A program made the position numbers and the translations under genes. From Shewanella hanedai (GTDB lineage: Bacteria; Pseudomonadota; Gammaproteobacteria; Enterobacterales; Shewanellaceae), in NCBI RefSeq assembly GCF_007197645.1, contig NZ_VKGK01000002.1, positions 300,953 to 364,952 on the forward strand: a stretch of 64,000 nucleotides of DNA, written 5' to 3'. Positions 31,185-40,527 of the stretch are shown piece by piece (the stretch's first letter is position 1; the number at the start of each line of letters is the position of its first letter). Under the pieces are notes generated by a model. The model worked only from the letters and a program-made list of their open reading frames with translations, searched no databases and was not told the DNA's origin.

Positions 31185-31709
31185 TTAACAACCTGTAGTC
31201 GTAGTAGTAATGGCCGCTGGAGTAATCACCCCACTGGTAGCATTCTTAGAAGCTGTAGTATAATTAAGACGGCAATCTTCAGACGTTTTTTTCCCTTTAG
31301 GAACAATAATAAAACCTGTAGCTGTATTGCCTCCTACAGCCCAATCATCAGTTGCAGCTGTAGTTCCATTTGATAATTCACCAAATGTCATATCCATGGC
31401 ATTCTCTAAATTATCAGTAACTGTACCTATAGTCGCTGAACTATTAATGTTACCGTAATCAGTAGTAACTACAACTCCAGTTGCCACTGTAATACTAGCA
31501 CCCGCATCAGCCTCTTTCCCTGCGATAGCTGCTTTAGAATAGATAAGAGTATTTGCCCCTTGAAGAGCCGCTTTAACTCCTTCGACGGTTGATGCACGAG
31601 CATCTGACTGTAGATTGATAAATTTAGGTGCTGCAGTCACTGCGAGAATACCTAAAATAATGATCACGACGACTAACTCGATTAGGGTAAAACCACTTTG
31701 TTTATTCAT
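31185..31709 (-). CDS. mshA: MSHA major pilin, first tandem copy
   Basis: Prepilin of 174 residues, leader MNKQSG then [24 protein letters not shown]. Shares SDARAST and ALQGANT with the second copy before diverging into a Thr/Ala-rich variable part. Ends in a Cys, with the second Cys in EDCRLNY. It follows a 241-bp AT-rich gap after mshB that probably holds a dedicated pilin promoter. Being first after the promoter, it is the best candidate for the major subunit, but this cannot be proved from sequence. Confidence 0.92.
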   Translation of the reverse strand: MNKQSGFTLIELVVVIIILGILAVTAAPKFINLQSDARASTVEGVKAALQGANTLIYSKAAIAGKEADAGASITVATGVVVTTDYGNINSSATIGTVTDNLENAMDMTFGELSNGTTAATDDWAVGGNTATGFIIVPKGKKTSEDCRLNYTTASKNATSGVITPAAITTTTTGC

Positions 31710-31950
31710 TTAAAACCTCATTTACAAACTATACAGTTATTTTATACAGTTAAATTATCTATAAAAATTCAGTCAGTCCTTTTGACACTATCGATTCAAA
31801 ACATGTATACAATCTATGTGTCTAAACCTTTTTATTATTAACGCTCTACTAACTTGTACCTATTAAATCTTTATACCAGTTAAATCTTTCTATGTACTAT
31901 TTTACGTGTCATTCACTTCGCCATAATGACAGAGCAGCGACTCGTATAAA

Positions 31951-32610
31951 TTATAAATCATTGGAGAAACTGACCACTTGGCCTGTTCCTGGGTTGTAAG
32001 TCACGCCCTTAGCACCTGCCGTTGTTAGGTTCGGTTGCGGATTTGCGACACCTGTTGTCGGATCCAACTTGAGTGAAGCAATTAAATGATACACACACAC
32101 ATCCAATCCGGGAACTTGCTCACCTGTGATTGCTGTACCTGTGCCGCCAATATTGCCTATCACGCTCACCACATACCTCTGCTTACGCGCATCTTGATTG
32201 ATCTGCACATTACGAGGTGCATTTTGCAAAACAGCATTAAACACTTCCTGACACGTCACATTTGTCATCGTAGTCGCATCGGTATTACCAACACCAGATT
32301 CTGGCGATCCCGTAGGAAAACCAAATCTCTCGTCCATATAAGTCCTAGTACCGTCAAGCACCACAGAGTCATTTCGACGCCCGTCGACTTCCCACTGTGC
32401 ACGAACAAAACCAACTGCCGTTGCTAATCCACCTGATACACCATCAACACTCGCATCTTCAGCATCATCGGTAACATTTAAAAAGCGAGGGATTGCTGTC
32501 GCCGCTAACAGACCTAAGATAACAATCACGATCACAAGTTCGATCAACGAAAAACCTTTTTGTGCTCTATTTCTTCGGTTTTTCATATAACCCTTAATCT
32601 GCTTATTCAT
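31951..32610 (-). CDS. mshB: MSHA minor pilin MshB
   Basis: Prepilin-like protein of 219 residues with an unusually long, basic leader (MNKQIKGYMKNRRNRAQKG) before FSLIELVIVIVILGLLAATAIPRFL. ATG 32586 (MKNRRNRAQKG) is an alternative start giving a more usual leader. Its body carries VTCQEVFNAVL and a Cys in LDVCVYHL, consistent with one disulphide. Confidence 0.9.
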   Translation of the reverse strand: MNKQIKGYMKNRRNRAQKGFSLIELVIVIVILGLLAATAIPRFLNVTDDAEDASVDGVSGGLATAVGFVRAQWEVDGRRNDSVVLDGTRTYMDERFGFPTGSPESGVGNTDATTMTNVTCQEVFNAVLQNAPRNVQINQDARKQRYVVSVIGNIGGTGTAITGEQVPGLDVCVYHLIASLKLDPTTGVANPQPNLTTAGAKGVTYNPGTGQVVSFSNDL

Positions 32611-32680
32611 GACACCCCCTATTAATATCGAACAATTCTAACAGTTCATAGCATTTTGGAAACCTATGAAATAACTAAAT

Positions 32681-33187
32681 TTAGTCTTTCGTCAAAAATT
32701 TTACTCGCCCAGTCCCGAGATTGTAACGTAACTGAGCGGAATTATTATCAATATAGCTACAAACGTTTCCTGAAACATCGAAAGCAGTTACAACGTGTTG
32801 CCTTTCAGCCTCTCGCCCCAATAACTGACTCCAAAGTTGTTCACATCCCACCATATCTCGCTGGTTTGGTAAAGGCCAGCCTCCTTTACTCATTTTAATC
32901 AAGGCTAACTCTGGCTGTTCATGCTTATTTGGGGCATTTCCGTCGAAAGAGTTCCAATCTAAAGGCATCAGATCAGGTCTCCCTTGCGTAAACCATTGAG
33001 CTTTCACCATTGCTAACATGTTAATCAGCTTGGTATGCTCTCTTTTGAAACTTTGTGCACCAACGTTATCCACTGAACTAAAATATTTAAATCCTAAAAT
33101 AGTTAACAACGCCAAAATAAGCAGTATCGAAACCACCTTGCCAAATACATGCAGCAATTCACCATCAGCTTTCTGCTGGTTCTGCAT
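32681..33187 (-). CDS. mshF: MSHA biogenesis protein MshF
   Basis: 168-residue protein with one N-terminal membrane helix (about residues 15-35) and a periplasmic domain with two Cys (GCEQLW and NVCSYI). Its C-terminal NLGTGRVKFL resembles the end of MshB (NPGTGQVVSF), suggesting shared ancestry with minor pilins, but it has no prepilin peptidase site. Assigned by position between mshG and mshB. Confidence 0.85.
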   Translation of the reverse strand: MQNQQKADGELLHVFGKVVSILLILALLTILGFKYFSSVDNVGAQSFKREHTKLINMLAMVKAQWFTQGRPDLMPLDWNSFDGNAPNKHEQPELALIKMSKGGWPLPNQRDMVGCEQLWSQLLGREAERQHVVTAFDVSGNVCSYIDNNSAQLRYNLGTGRVKFLTKD

Positions 33188-33227
33188 ACTATTTATATCC
33201 CCTAACCTGCTTAAGCATTAGTTTCTA

Positions 33228-33440
33228 CCCTTAACGACGTTGAGCATGTCCCACCAATGAGATAGGTAGATACTTCTTTGTAAACAGCAAGAAATAGTCA
33301 TTCTTTAGTTACTACCTTTAACTACGTTGAGCATGTCCCACCAATGAGATAGGTAGATACTTCTTTGTAAACAGCAAGAAATAGTCATTCTTTAGTTACT
33401 ACCTTTAACTACGTTGAGCATGTCCCACATTGGTAGGTAG
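33228..33440 (-). repeat. 87-bp tandem duplication of the mshG 3' end
   Basis: The last codons of mshG, encoding the block IYLPMWDMLNVVKGSN and stop, recur twice downstream at exact 87-bp steps: TGAGCATGTC occurs at 33241, 33328 and 33415. The two downstream copies read IYLSHWWDMLNVVKG in frame with their own stop codons and share a 5-6 nt change relative to the gene. The most distal copy ends GRN rather than GSN. None is reached by translation, because the gene stops first. Confidence 0.92.
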
Positions 33441-34612
33441 ATACCCAGTGCCAATATCAATACTATGCAGGCTACAAAGCCAATTAAAATAGGCTCTAGC
33501 TTAGCCGTTAAGTTTTTCAAATCGTAATCAACTTCACCTTCGTAGAAATCTGCTGCATCATTAAGCAACTGATCTATCTGTCCTGTCTCTTCCCCGACGG
33601 CAACCATTTGAAGTACCAACGGCGTGAATAGATGACTCTGGTTAGACACCCTTAACATTGAATCACCAGATTCGATTCCACGGCGCATTGCCACGATACT
33701 ATCGTGCATATAAGCATTATCCACGGCATCTGCGACCAAACTGAGTGCTTGAGTCATAGGGACACCCGCACTGAGCATCATTGAGAAACTTCGACAGTAA
33801 CGTGACAAGGTTGAACGTTCGATAATACTCCCTACTCCCGGAATATGTAGCTTCCACTTATCCCACTGTTTCTCGCCTTTCTCAGTGCTGTGCCAATAGC
33901 GAATACCGATAAATCCACCTACCGCTCCAACCAACATAAACGGCCAATAATTAACAAATACACTTGAAGTGCCTATGAGTATTTTAGTAGCCCAAGGCAA
34001 GTCAGCTCCGAAGCGAGAAAACATCTCGGCAAACTTAGGGATAACCATAATGTTTAGGATCACCATGGCTAAGGTGATCGCCCCCAAAACAAATATGGGA
34101 TAGCGCATCGCTGCTTTAATCCGGCGGCGTGTTTCTTGCTCACGTTCTATATAACCGGCAAGCTGAATAAAAGCGTCCTCTAACTTACCCGTGTTTTCAC
34201 CTACGTGAACCATAGAGACAAATAGCGCACCGAAGATATCTGGATGATGGTTCATCGCTGAAGATAGAGGTCGACCTGAAGTCAGCTGCTCGGTAATATC
34301 TTGCAATGCGTCCTTCATTCGCTGAGAGTGGGTCGTTTCTGATAAACCAGCAATAGCACGTAACATTGGAATACCAGAACGTGTCAGCGAATACATCTGT
34401 CGTGCAAAAATTTGCAGCTCATCCAAGCCAACCTTAGCCTTAAACATGCTCCCCAGATCAAACGAGACTTTCTCTTTGTTCTCATTAAGTTCTAACGGGA
34501 TCACCGAGCGAGACATAAGTTGATCCGCGGCCGCATTTTCCGTAGCAGCGTCAACCACACCAGTCACTTGCTTGCCCTGCGCATCTCGACCTCGATATTT
34601 ATAGACTGGCAT
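33392..34612 (-). CDS. mshG: MSHA platform protein MshG
   Basis: Inner-membrane platform protein of the GspF/PilC family, 406 residues. Two homologous T2SF domains (about residues 68-195 and 270-395) each with membrane helices; GVGSIIERSTLSRYCRSFSMMLSAGVPMTQAL marks the second. It would couple MshE ATP hydrolysis to pilin insertion. The 3' end has been tandemly duplicated downstream. Confidence 0.95.
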   Translation of the reverse strand: MPVYKYRGRDAQGKQVTGVVDAATENAAADQLMSRSVIPLELNENKEKVSFDLGSMFKAKVGLDELQIFARQMYSLTRSGIPMLRAIAGLSETTHSQRMKDALQDITEQLTSGRPLSSAMNHHPDIFGALFVSMVHVGENTGKLEDAFIQLAGYIEREQETRRRIKAAMRYPIFVLGAITLAMVILNIMVIPKFAEMFSRFGADLPWATKILIGTSSVFVNYWPFMLVGAVGGFIGIRYWHSTEKGEKQWDKWKLHIPGVGSIIERSTLSRYCRSFSMMLSAGVPMTQALSLVADAVDNAYMHDSIVAMRRGIESGDSMLRVSNQSHLFTPLVLQMVAVGEETGQIDQLLNDAADFYEGEVDYDLKNLTAKLEPILIGFVACIVLILALGIYLPMWDMLNVVKGSN

Positions 34613-34675
34613 TCGCTCTTCCTATAACCCTAGCGCTGTTAGGCATGTCATGGTCAATGTAAGCAGTTTTCATCA

Positions 34676-36424
34676 TCAAACCTCTGTCTCATGTCGTTTC
34701 AATAGCGACGCTTGAGATTCGGTGACATCTTCAACCAATTTGGCGACTTCCTCGATAGTAGTCTTTCCCTCAGTGAGATATTTCATTGCAGAAACAGCCA
34801 AGGGAGTGAAATTAGGACTCTGGTGAGCAGCTCGAGCAAAATCTTGAGGATTACCTGTACGCATGGCATCAACCATAGACTCGTCCAACTCTAATATTTC
34901 AAATACACCAACACGACCACGGTAACCACTACCATTACAGCTCTGGCAACCAGAGCCCACTCTAAACGAGGCCTCTGAGAAGTCATACTGGCTGACCGAA
35001 TCTATCCAAACTTTATCTTGGGCAGTTAACTGATACTCTTTCGCACAGTTTTCGCATACTCGTCTCACGAGTCGCTGGGCGATAATGACTCTTAATGCAC
35101 TCGCTACTAGGTAGCTTGCAGCCCCCATGTCCAATAGACGCAACGCACTGGTTATAGCATCGTTAGTGTGCAGGGTTGATAGTACAAAGTGACCTGTTAA
35201 CGCGCCCCTCAGTCCTATTTCTACGGTCTCTTGATCACGCATTTCACCAACCATGATGATATCGGGATCTTGACGTAAAGTGGTTCTAAGTACACTGGAA
35301 AAATCTAAACCTATCTTATGATTAACTTGAACCTGATTGATTCTTGGTAGTTGGTATTCCACAGGATCTTCAACGGTAATGATCTTGCGATCCGGAGTGT
35401 TTAACTCACTCAACACGCCATACAAGGTTGTGGTTTTACCACTACCTGTGGGACCTGTTACCAACAACATACCGTGTGGACGCTTAATCTGTTTGCGCAC
35501 TCGAGCTAAAATCTCTGGCGGCATACCCGTTTCGTTCAAGGTTAGCAGTCCAGCAGATTGATCCAGAAGACGCATTACGACTGACTCGCCGTGATAGATC
35601 GGCATCGTTGACATACGCACATCAATCTTATGCCCTTTGATCTCCATATGAAAACGCCCATCCTGGGGCAAGCGTTTTTCTGAAATATCTAAACCGGCCA
35701 TCAATTTCAATCTTAATACGAGAGCCGCAGCAATACTCGATTCAGGCAGAGTATTTTCGTGTAACTGACCATCAATACGCTGACGTATTCTTAATACTTT
35801 TTCACCGGGTTCAATGTGAATATCTGATGCACGCATCTGCACTGCATCTTCAAAAATAGATTGAAGCAACTTAACAACGGTTGTTTCATTGTCACTGTCA
35901 CCATCGGTGATGCTGGCTAGATCGAATTGATCATCTGCGGCGTATTCTTCTTCAAGTTTTCCTGCAATCGCAGCAATTTGATCCGTTCTACGATATAAAT
36001 GATCGAAAGCATCGAGCAGTTGTTGTTCTGTGACCACCGCGATTTTCATCGCCTTAGGCGCGAGTATGACCTCGATATGATCCATCGCTTGAAGATCGGC
36101 AGGGTCACTCATTGCTACTAGCGCACTATCACCGTTATCTTCAACGACCAAAGCACGAAAACGACGTGCTTGCACCTCAGGTAATAAGTTAACAACTTCT
36201 GCAGGGATCGCTCTGCGACTGATATCAAGAAACGCTATATTGAGCTGCTGAGAGAGGAACCTGAGTAACTGTTCTTCAGATAGACTGTTCAAATCGATTA
36301 GGGTACGGCCTAATTTCTTTCCGGTGCTTCTCTGTTCACCCAAAGCCTGAGTCAGTTGAGATTCACTAATGATCTGCTCTTGCACAAGCAGATCACCTAA
36401 ACGCATTTTTAACTTCGGTTTCAC
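34676..36424 (-). CDS. mshE: MSHA pilus extension ATPase MshE
   Basis: Hexameric GspE/PilB-type ATPase of 582 residues. The N-terminal MshEN domain has the tandem motif RLGDLLVQEQIISESQLTQAL and KLGRTLIDLNSLSEEQL, which binds c-di-GMP in this family; here Gln (Q17) replaces the usual Gly in the first half. Walker A GPTGSGKT is at 324-331, followed by the Asp box and Walker B (DPDIIMVGEMRD), and a tetra-Cys zinc site (CENC ... CQSC). Start is GTG 36424, overlapping the mshN stop by 4 bp. Confidence 0.96.
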   Translation of the reverse strand: MKPKLKMRLGDLLVQEQIISESQLTQALGEQRSTGKKLGRTLIDLNSLSEEQLLRFLSQQLNIAFLDISRRAIPAEVVNLLPEVQARRFRALVVEDNGDSALVAMSDPADLQAMDHIEVILAPKAMKIAVVTEQQLLDAFDHLYRRTDQIAAIAGKLEEEYAADDQFDLASITDGDSDNETTVVKLLQSIFEDAVQMRASDIHIEPGEKVLRIRQRIDGQLHENTLPESSIAAALVLRLKLMAGLDISEKRLPQDGRFHMEIKGHKIDVRMSTMPIYHGESVVMRLLDQSAGLLTLNETGMPPEILARVRKQIKRPHGMLLVTGPTGSGKTTTLYGVLSELNTPDRKIITVEDPVEYQLPRINQVQVNHKIGLDFSSVLRTTLRQDPDIIMVGEMRDQETVEIGLRGALTGHFVLSTLHTNDAITSALRLLDMGAASYLVASALRVIIAQRLVRRVCENCAKEYQLTAQDKVWIDSVSQYDFSEASFRVGSGCQSCNGSGYRGRVGVFEILELDESMVDAMRTGNPQDFARAAHQSPNFTPLAVSAMKYLTEGKTTIEEVAKLVEDVTESQASLLKRHETEV

Positions 36425-37602
36425 TGACTATCTCCTAACTGCGCCAACCTATTCTCAATATAATCTACCGCTTGTGCCGATAAACCTTGCTCTGGCACTG
36501 ATCTGAAAAATAGTGCCTGTTGATAGGCTTCTATCGCGGTTGTATATTTTGTTTGTGCGTCAAGTGCATACGCTAAACCCATCCACCAACGACTTTGGGT
36601 CGCTTCCGTTTGTAGTAACTTACGGTAGCTCTTTTCAGCCAGCGGGTAGTTTTTAACCTTCTGCGCTATGCTGCTTTCCTGTGTCCATTTCTGCTTACTC
36701 ATAGAGGCGTCATCGGGAATTCTATTTAAACTAGTCAATGCTTGCTGAAACTCTCCTCCAGCCTGTTGAACGCGAGCCAGTAACATTAGGTAATCAAATC
36801 TCTGAGGAAACAATTCAATCCCCTGCTTTAAGATCTCACTGGCTGACGCTAAACGCCCCTGCCCGTAATAAAGCGCTGCAAGTCGCTGCCTTGCTTTGTG
36901 CAGTTCTGGAGTTAATGTTAATGCCTCAAGGTAGTATTCGATAGCATCTGGCAAATACCCATTCTCTTCTGATTGAGTTGCAAGTTGGAAACGTTTTTCT
37001 GCCAATTGAGAATTGGATAATTTCACCTCAGTGATGGCCATTGAACCGACACTGGTCTTAGGTTTACTCACAGGTGTCGAAGCTCTCACGACGACAGGGG
37101 CTATGAGTTTCTCAATCGGTTCATTCTCTGTGGTCTTAGCAATTTGCTGTGCCTCACTTACTGGCGGAGCACTATTCTGAGTTATTGCTAGCACAGGTTT
37201 AACGACTTGAACTTTAGTCTCGTTCTCAATTTTGTCAGCAACTTTTGCCACTGATGAAGCTGTAGGTTGAGCGCTTAAATTGGGCGCACCTAGCTCTTCA
37301 TCATCTTCATTGTTAACACTCGCAAGTTGTGAGCTCTGCTCTACCATTGGCTGAGCAGGAGCAAGAGTCTTGCTTTCTGTCGACTCAATTTGTGGCTCCA
37401 CACTCACACTGTTTTGGGTCAGAAGCTCCCAGTTATACGCCATGCCTGAGATGAATAGAACACAAACCAGCGCGAGCAAAACCCAAGGTGTTTTCGAAGA
37501 GGAAGTCGAACGATACTGCACAGGTGCAACATTCATGTTCTCTAGAGAATGCGGCTGCTGCCGCTTATCTAAATCTTTAAGCATGGTGTTTATCACACTC
37601 AT
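36421..37602 (-). CDS. mshN: MSHA biogenesis TPR protein MshN
   Basis: Bitopic protein of 393 residues: short cytoplasmic start MSVINTMLKDLDKR, a membrane helix near residues 39-56, a long low-complexity periplasmic linker, then about four tetratricopeptide repeats in the C-terminal half (LAEKRFQLATQSEENGYLPDAIEYY). ATG 37602 overlaps the mshM stop as ATGA; the longer frame to 37680 is an artefact of that overlap. Confidence 0.92.
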   Translation of the reverse strand: MSVINTMLKDLDKRQQPHSLENMNVAPVQYRSTSSSKTPWVLLALVCVLFISGMAYNWELLTQNSVSVEPQIESTESKTLAPAQPMVEQSSQLASVNNEDDEELGAPNLSAQPTASSVAKVADKIENETKVQVVKPVLAITQNSAPPVSEAQQIAKTTENEPIEKLIAPVVVRASTPVSKPKTSVGSMAITEVKLSNSQLAEKRFQLATQSEENGYLPDAIEYYLEALTLTPELHKARQRLAALYYGQGRLASASEILKQGIELFPQRFDYLMLLARVQQAGGEFQQALTSLNRIPDDASMSKQKWTQESSIAQKVKNYPLAEKSYRKLLQTEATQSRWWMGLAYALDAQTKYTTAIEAYQQALFFRSVPEQGLSAQAVDYIENRLAQLGDSQ

Positions 37603-38507
37603 GAGGCTGCTCCATAAAAGAGATGCACGCCTAATCCAGCTAATGCCGACATGATCCCTAATCCCATACACCACAACCATTTTGTTTGGAACGACAAATT
37701 AGCATCTTGAGTGTCAGATATGGCTGCCTTAATATGCTGGTATTGAACTCGTGTAGCGCCTTCACCAAAACTGAGCAGTAATGCTTTATGTGCCAATATA
37801 TTGATCAATCTCGGGATCCCTCTGGCTGCAAGTGCCAAAACACGTATATCCTTATCGGTAAACAAAGGCTCACCAACACGGCCAGCCACTGACAAGCGAT
37901 GCTGCACATAAGCACAGGTTTCATCCTTCGATAACGCCCTTAATATGTAGCTAAAAGTGATCCTTTGCCTTAATTGTCTAAAATGATGCAAGTTGAGGCG
38001 TTCATCCAACTCAGGTTGAGCAAACAGTACCACTTGCAACAACTTACGACTCTCGGTTTCTAAATTAGTGAAAAGTCGCAAAGCCTCGAGACTATCGTCG
38101 GGCAGAGCTTGAGCCTCATCAAGCACTAACACTATTGAGTGTCCGTGAGCAGAGAGCGCAAGTAATTGCTGTTGGATCAATCCAGTAAGCTGCATCTGAT
38201 CAATATTGGCAGAATACTTAAGCCCTAATTCCAAGGCTACCGCCCACCTCAGTTCAGCAGGTGAAAGATAGGGGTTGGGTAAATATGCACAATGAAATCG
38301 CTTAGGTAACTCATTCATCAACTTCCGACAAATCAATGTCTTTCCCGTACCCACTTCACCAGTGACTTTAATAAACCCTTCACCGGTTTGTAATGCCATC
38401 TGCAACACTTGCAGAGCCTCTACATGGGGCGCGAGACCAAAAAAGAACTCAGTATTCGGAGTCAAAGAAAAAGGCGTCTCCGTTAAACCAAAGTGCTGCT
38501 GATACAA
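37599..38507 (-). CDS. mshM: MSHA AAA ATPase MshM
   Basis: ExeA/GspA-like ATPase of 302 residues. N-terminal YFGLTE-type motif (HFGLTETPFSLTPN), Walker A GEVGTGKT at 50-57, Walker B LVLDEAQALP, and a C-terminal membrane helix (CMGLGIMSALAGLGVHLFYG). ExeA homologues help assemble or insert the secretin through the peptidoglycan, so it probably acts with MshL and MshN. Confidence 0.93.
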   Translation of the reverse strand: MYQQHFGLTETPFSLTPNTEFFFGLAPHVEALQVLQMALQTGEGFIKVTGEVGTGKTLICRKLMNELPKRFHCAYLPNPYLSPAELRWAVALELGLKYSANIDQMQLTGLIQQQLLALSAHGHSIVLVLDEAQALPDDSLEALRLFTNLETESRKLLQVVLFAQPELDERLNLHHFRQLRQRITFSYILRALSKDETCAYVQHRLSVAGRVGEPLFTDKDIRVLALAARGIPRLINILAHKALLLSFGEGATRVQYQHIKAAISDTQDANLSFQTKWLWCMGLGIMSALAGLGVHLFYGAAS

Positions 38508-38510
38508 AAT

Positions 38511-40190
38511 TTACTGCCCTTGTTCTGTTTCTTCTTCCGGATACCAGATATCAAGTAGATCTTTAGAACGCTTCAGCTCTTTTTTCCAAGTATCAGCTTC
38601 TACAACAGTAGGCTTAAGTAATAGGACTAATTCGGTTTTCTTTAATGATTTAGCTCGGTTAGTAAAAAGTTCACCAATCAATGGAATATCACCGAGAAGA
38701 GGCACTTTAGACACAAGATCAATATTCTCGCTCTTCATCAGGCCACCGATAACAACGACTTCACCTGTTTTTGCCTTAATCACAGTATCTGACTCTCGAA
38801 TATCACTTTGAGCTAATGGCAACTCTAACTCGCTACCCGCGATCTTAATTGACTTGATCTGCTCTTTAATATTGATAACCGAAGGGTGAATATGGAGTAA
38901 AATGTTTCCTTCTCCGTCGATCTGTGGCGTCACATCTAAGGCAATACCAGAGAAAAAGGGAGTTAACTCCACTTCAGGAGTGGTCACAGGTGTAGTGCCA
39001 CCTACCGTGGTAGATGAAACATTGGTGACAAAGTACTCATCCGTACCGACTTTAATGACCGCTTTTTGGTTGTTTGCCGCTGTCACTCTTGGGCTAGAAA
39101 GTACATCTACATCGCCTTGAGTATCGAGTAGGTTTATCATGGTAGTGAAATCGGCACCCGATATTTTCATCGATGTAACCCCGCCAATAGCGCTAGTGAT
39201 TTGATCGCTTACGCCACCCGACGATGAAGTACCAAATGTCACATCGGTATCACCAACATGTCCGAGCACATTTTGCCACTCAATACCCTGTTGATAACCG
39301 TCAGACAGTGTCACTTCTAAAATTTTAGCTTCCAAAATCACTTGTCGCTGCAGATGAGTCTCTGCCGTTTCTAGAAATTTCTTTACCTGGCGAAGCTCGT
39401 TTGGAAACGCTCTAACGGTCACTAAACCAGCCTGCGGTGTTACGACCACTTGACGTCCGTTCCCGGTATCACCCACGATAGAAACCAAAGTTTGTTTCAG
39501 GTCACCCCAAAAGTCAGTATTGGTTGTAGAGCGAATGAAAGTGCCGTTGGTTGTGTCACTACCGCTGCCTGAATCTGAATTATTGTTGTTTGATGAGCTG
39601 GAATTATTATTGTTACTACCGCTGCTTCCACCTGAACTTGAGTCGCTGCTCTCAGATATTCGACCTGAAGTTACCGACGTCAGTGATAAACCTTGTCGCT
39701 CCATCTGCAAGTAGTTAAGCGGGAATGTTTCAGTTCGCATTCCTGCTGGATAGATACGTAAAATACGTTTTTCACGACTAATCTCATAGCCATAAATATC
39801 TTCAACAACTTGCAGCACTTCACTTAACGTCACTCCCTTTAAAGAAAGGGAGATACTGCCAATGACATCAGGGTGAACGGCAACACTCAAGCTAGTGCCT
39901 TGGATCAAGCTTGGGAAAAATACTTTTGCCTCAACATCTTTAGCTGAAACATCAAAGCGACGCTCTGTTTTGACTGAGGGGGCCAAGCCTGATAACAAGT
40001 TCTGCGAGCTAAGTTCATTCTGAACTGACTCAGGCATAACCGCAGGCGGTGGTGTTTTACTCTGATTCTTTACTGTTTCAATCGACTCATTCAACGCCGA
40101 CTTTGACTCTACAGGTCTAGGTCTGTCAAAGGACTGACAAGCCACCAATAAAAACGCTAACAGAGGCGTAATTGTTTTAATCGCTGTCAT
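38511..40190 (-). CDS. mshL: MSHA outer-membrane secretin MshL
   Basis: PilQ/GspD-family secretin of 559 residues and a predicted lipoprotein (LLAFLLVACQ, Cys 18). N-terminal secretin/TonB-like short domain (VAVHPDVIGSISLSLKGVTLSEVLQVVEDIYGYE), a Ser/Asn-rich low-complexity insert of about 40 residues (about 175-215), then the C-terminal secretin core with VIGGLMKSENIDLVSKVPLLGDIPLIGELF. The Ser/Asn insert is longer than I would expect and may vary between strains. Confidence 0.95.
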   Translation of the reverse strand: MTAIKTITPLLAFLLVACQSFDRPRPVESKSALNESIETVKNQSKTPPPAVMPESVQNELSSQNLLSGLAPSVKTERRFDVSAKDVEAKVFFPSLIQGTSLSVAVHPDVIGSISLSLKGVTLSEVLQVVEDIYGYEISREKRILRIYPAGMRTETFPLNYLQMERQGLSLTSVTSGRISESSDSSSGGSSGSNNNNSSSSNNNNSDSGSGSDTTNGTFIRSTTNTDFWGDLKQTLVSIVGDTGNGRQVVVTPQAGLVTVRAFPNELRQVKKFLETAETHLQRQVILEAKILEVTLSDGYQQGIEWQNVLGHVGDTDVTFGTSSSGGVSDQITSAIGGVTSMKISGADFTTMINLLDTQGDVDVLSSPRVTAANNQKAVIKVGTDEYFVTNVSSTTVGGTTPVTTPEVELTPFFSGIALDVTPQIDGEGNILLHIHPSVINIKEQIKSIKIAGSELELPLAQSDIRESDTVIKAKTGEVVVIGGLMKSENIDLVSKVPLLGDIPLIGELFTNRAKSLKKTELVLLLKPTVVEADTWKKELKRSKDLLDIWYPEEETEQGQ

Positions 40191-40527
40191 GTGAATTGCT
40201 TCCCTTTGTCTCTGTTATTATTTGATACATTCTTAATTTTCGCCCATCGGCCAATGATACTGAGTTGATGCCTATGCGGGTAATTTTGACCCCTTGCACA
40301 GTGTCACCGACCACATAAATTTGGTTATTGATCAGCACATGAGAATTAGCCCCTGCACTGACAATACTATTGAGCTGTAAACCACGCTCTTTATCTGCTG
40401 TCGCGACAGACGCGACTCCCCCTCCTTTTCCCGGACGAGTAGGATCCCTTAGCGTTTCAGCTTGAACACTGGCCGTTAGTGCGAACACTAACATAGCTAA
40501 GATCCAATTAACCTTGACTTGAAACAC
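40177..40527 (-). CDS. mshK: MSHA biogenesis protein MshK
   Basis: 116-residue exported protein, PilP-like in role. Signal peptide ends at SVQAE; RDPTRPGKGG and a small beta domain with VLINNQIYVVGDTVQGVKI follow. Overlaps both mshJ and mshL by about 14-20 bp. Probably binds the secretin from the periplasm. Confidence 0.88.
   Translation of the reverse strand: MFQVKVNWILAMLVFALTASVQAETLRDPTRPGKGGGVASVATADKERGLQLNSIVSAGANSHVLINNQIYVVGDTVQGVKITRIGINSVSLADGRKLRMYQIITETKGSNSHDSD

Noticed and set aside
33228..33440. Regular spaced repeats suggesting a CRISPR array
   Set aside because: The unit is 87 bp with no variable spacers and matches the 3' end of mshG; it is a tandem duplication.
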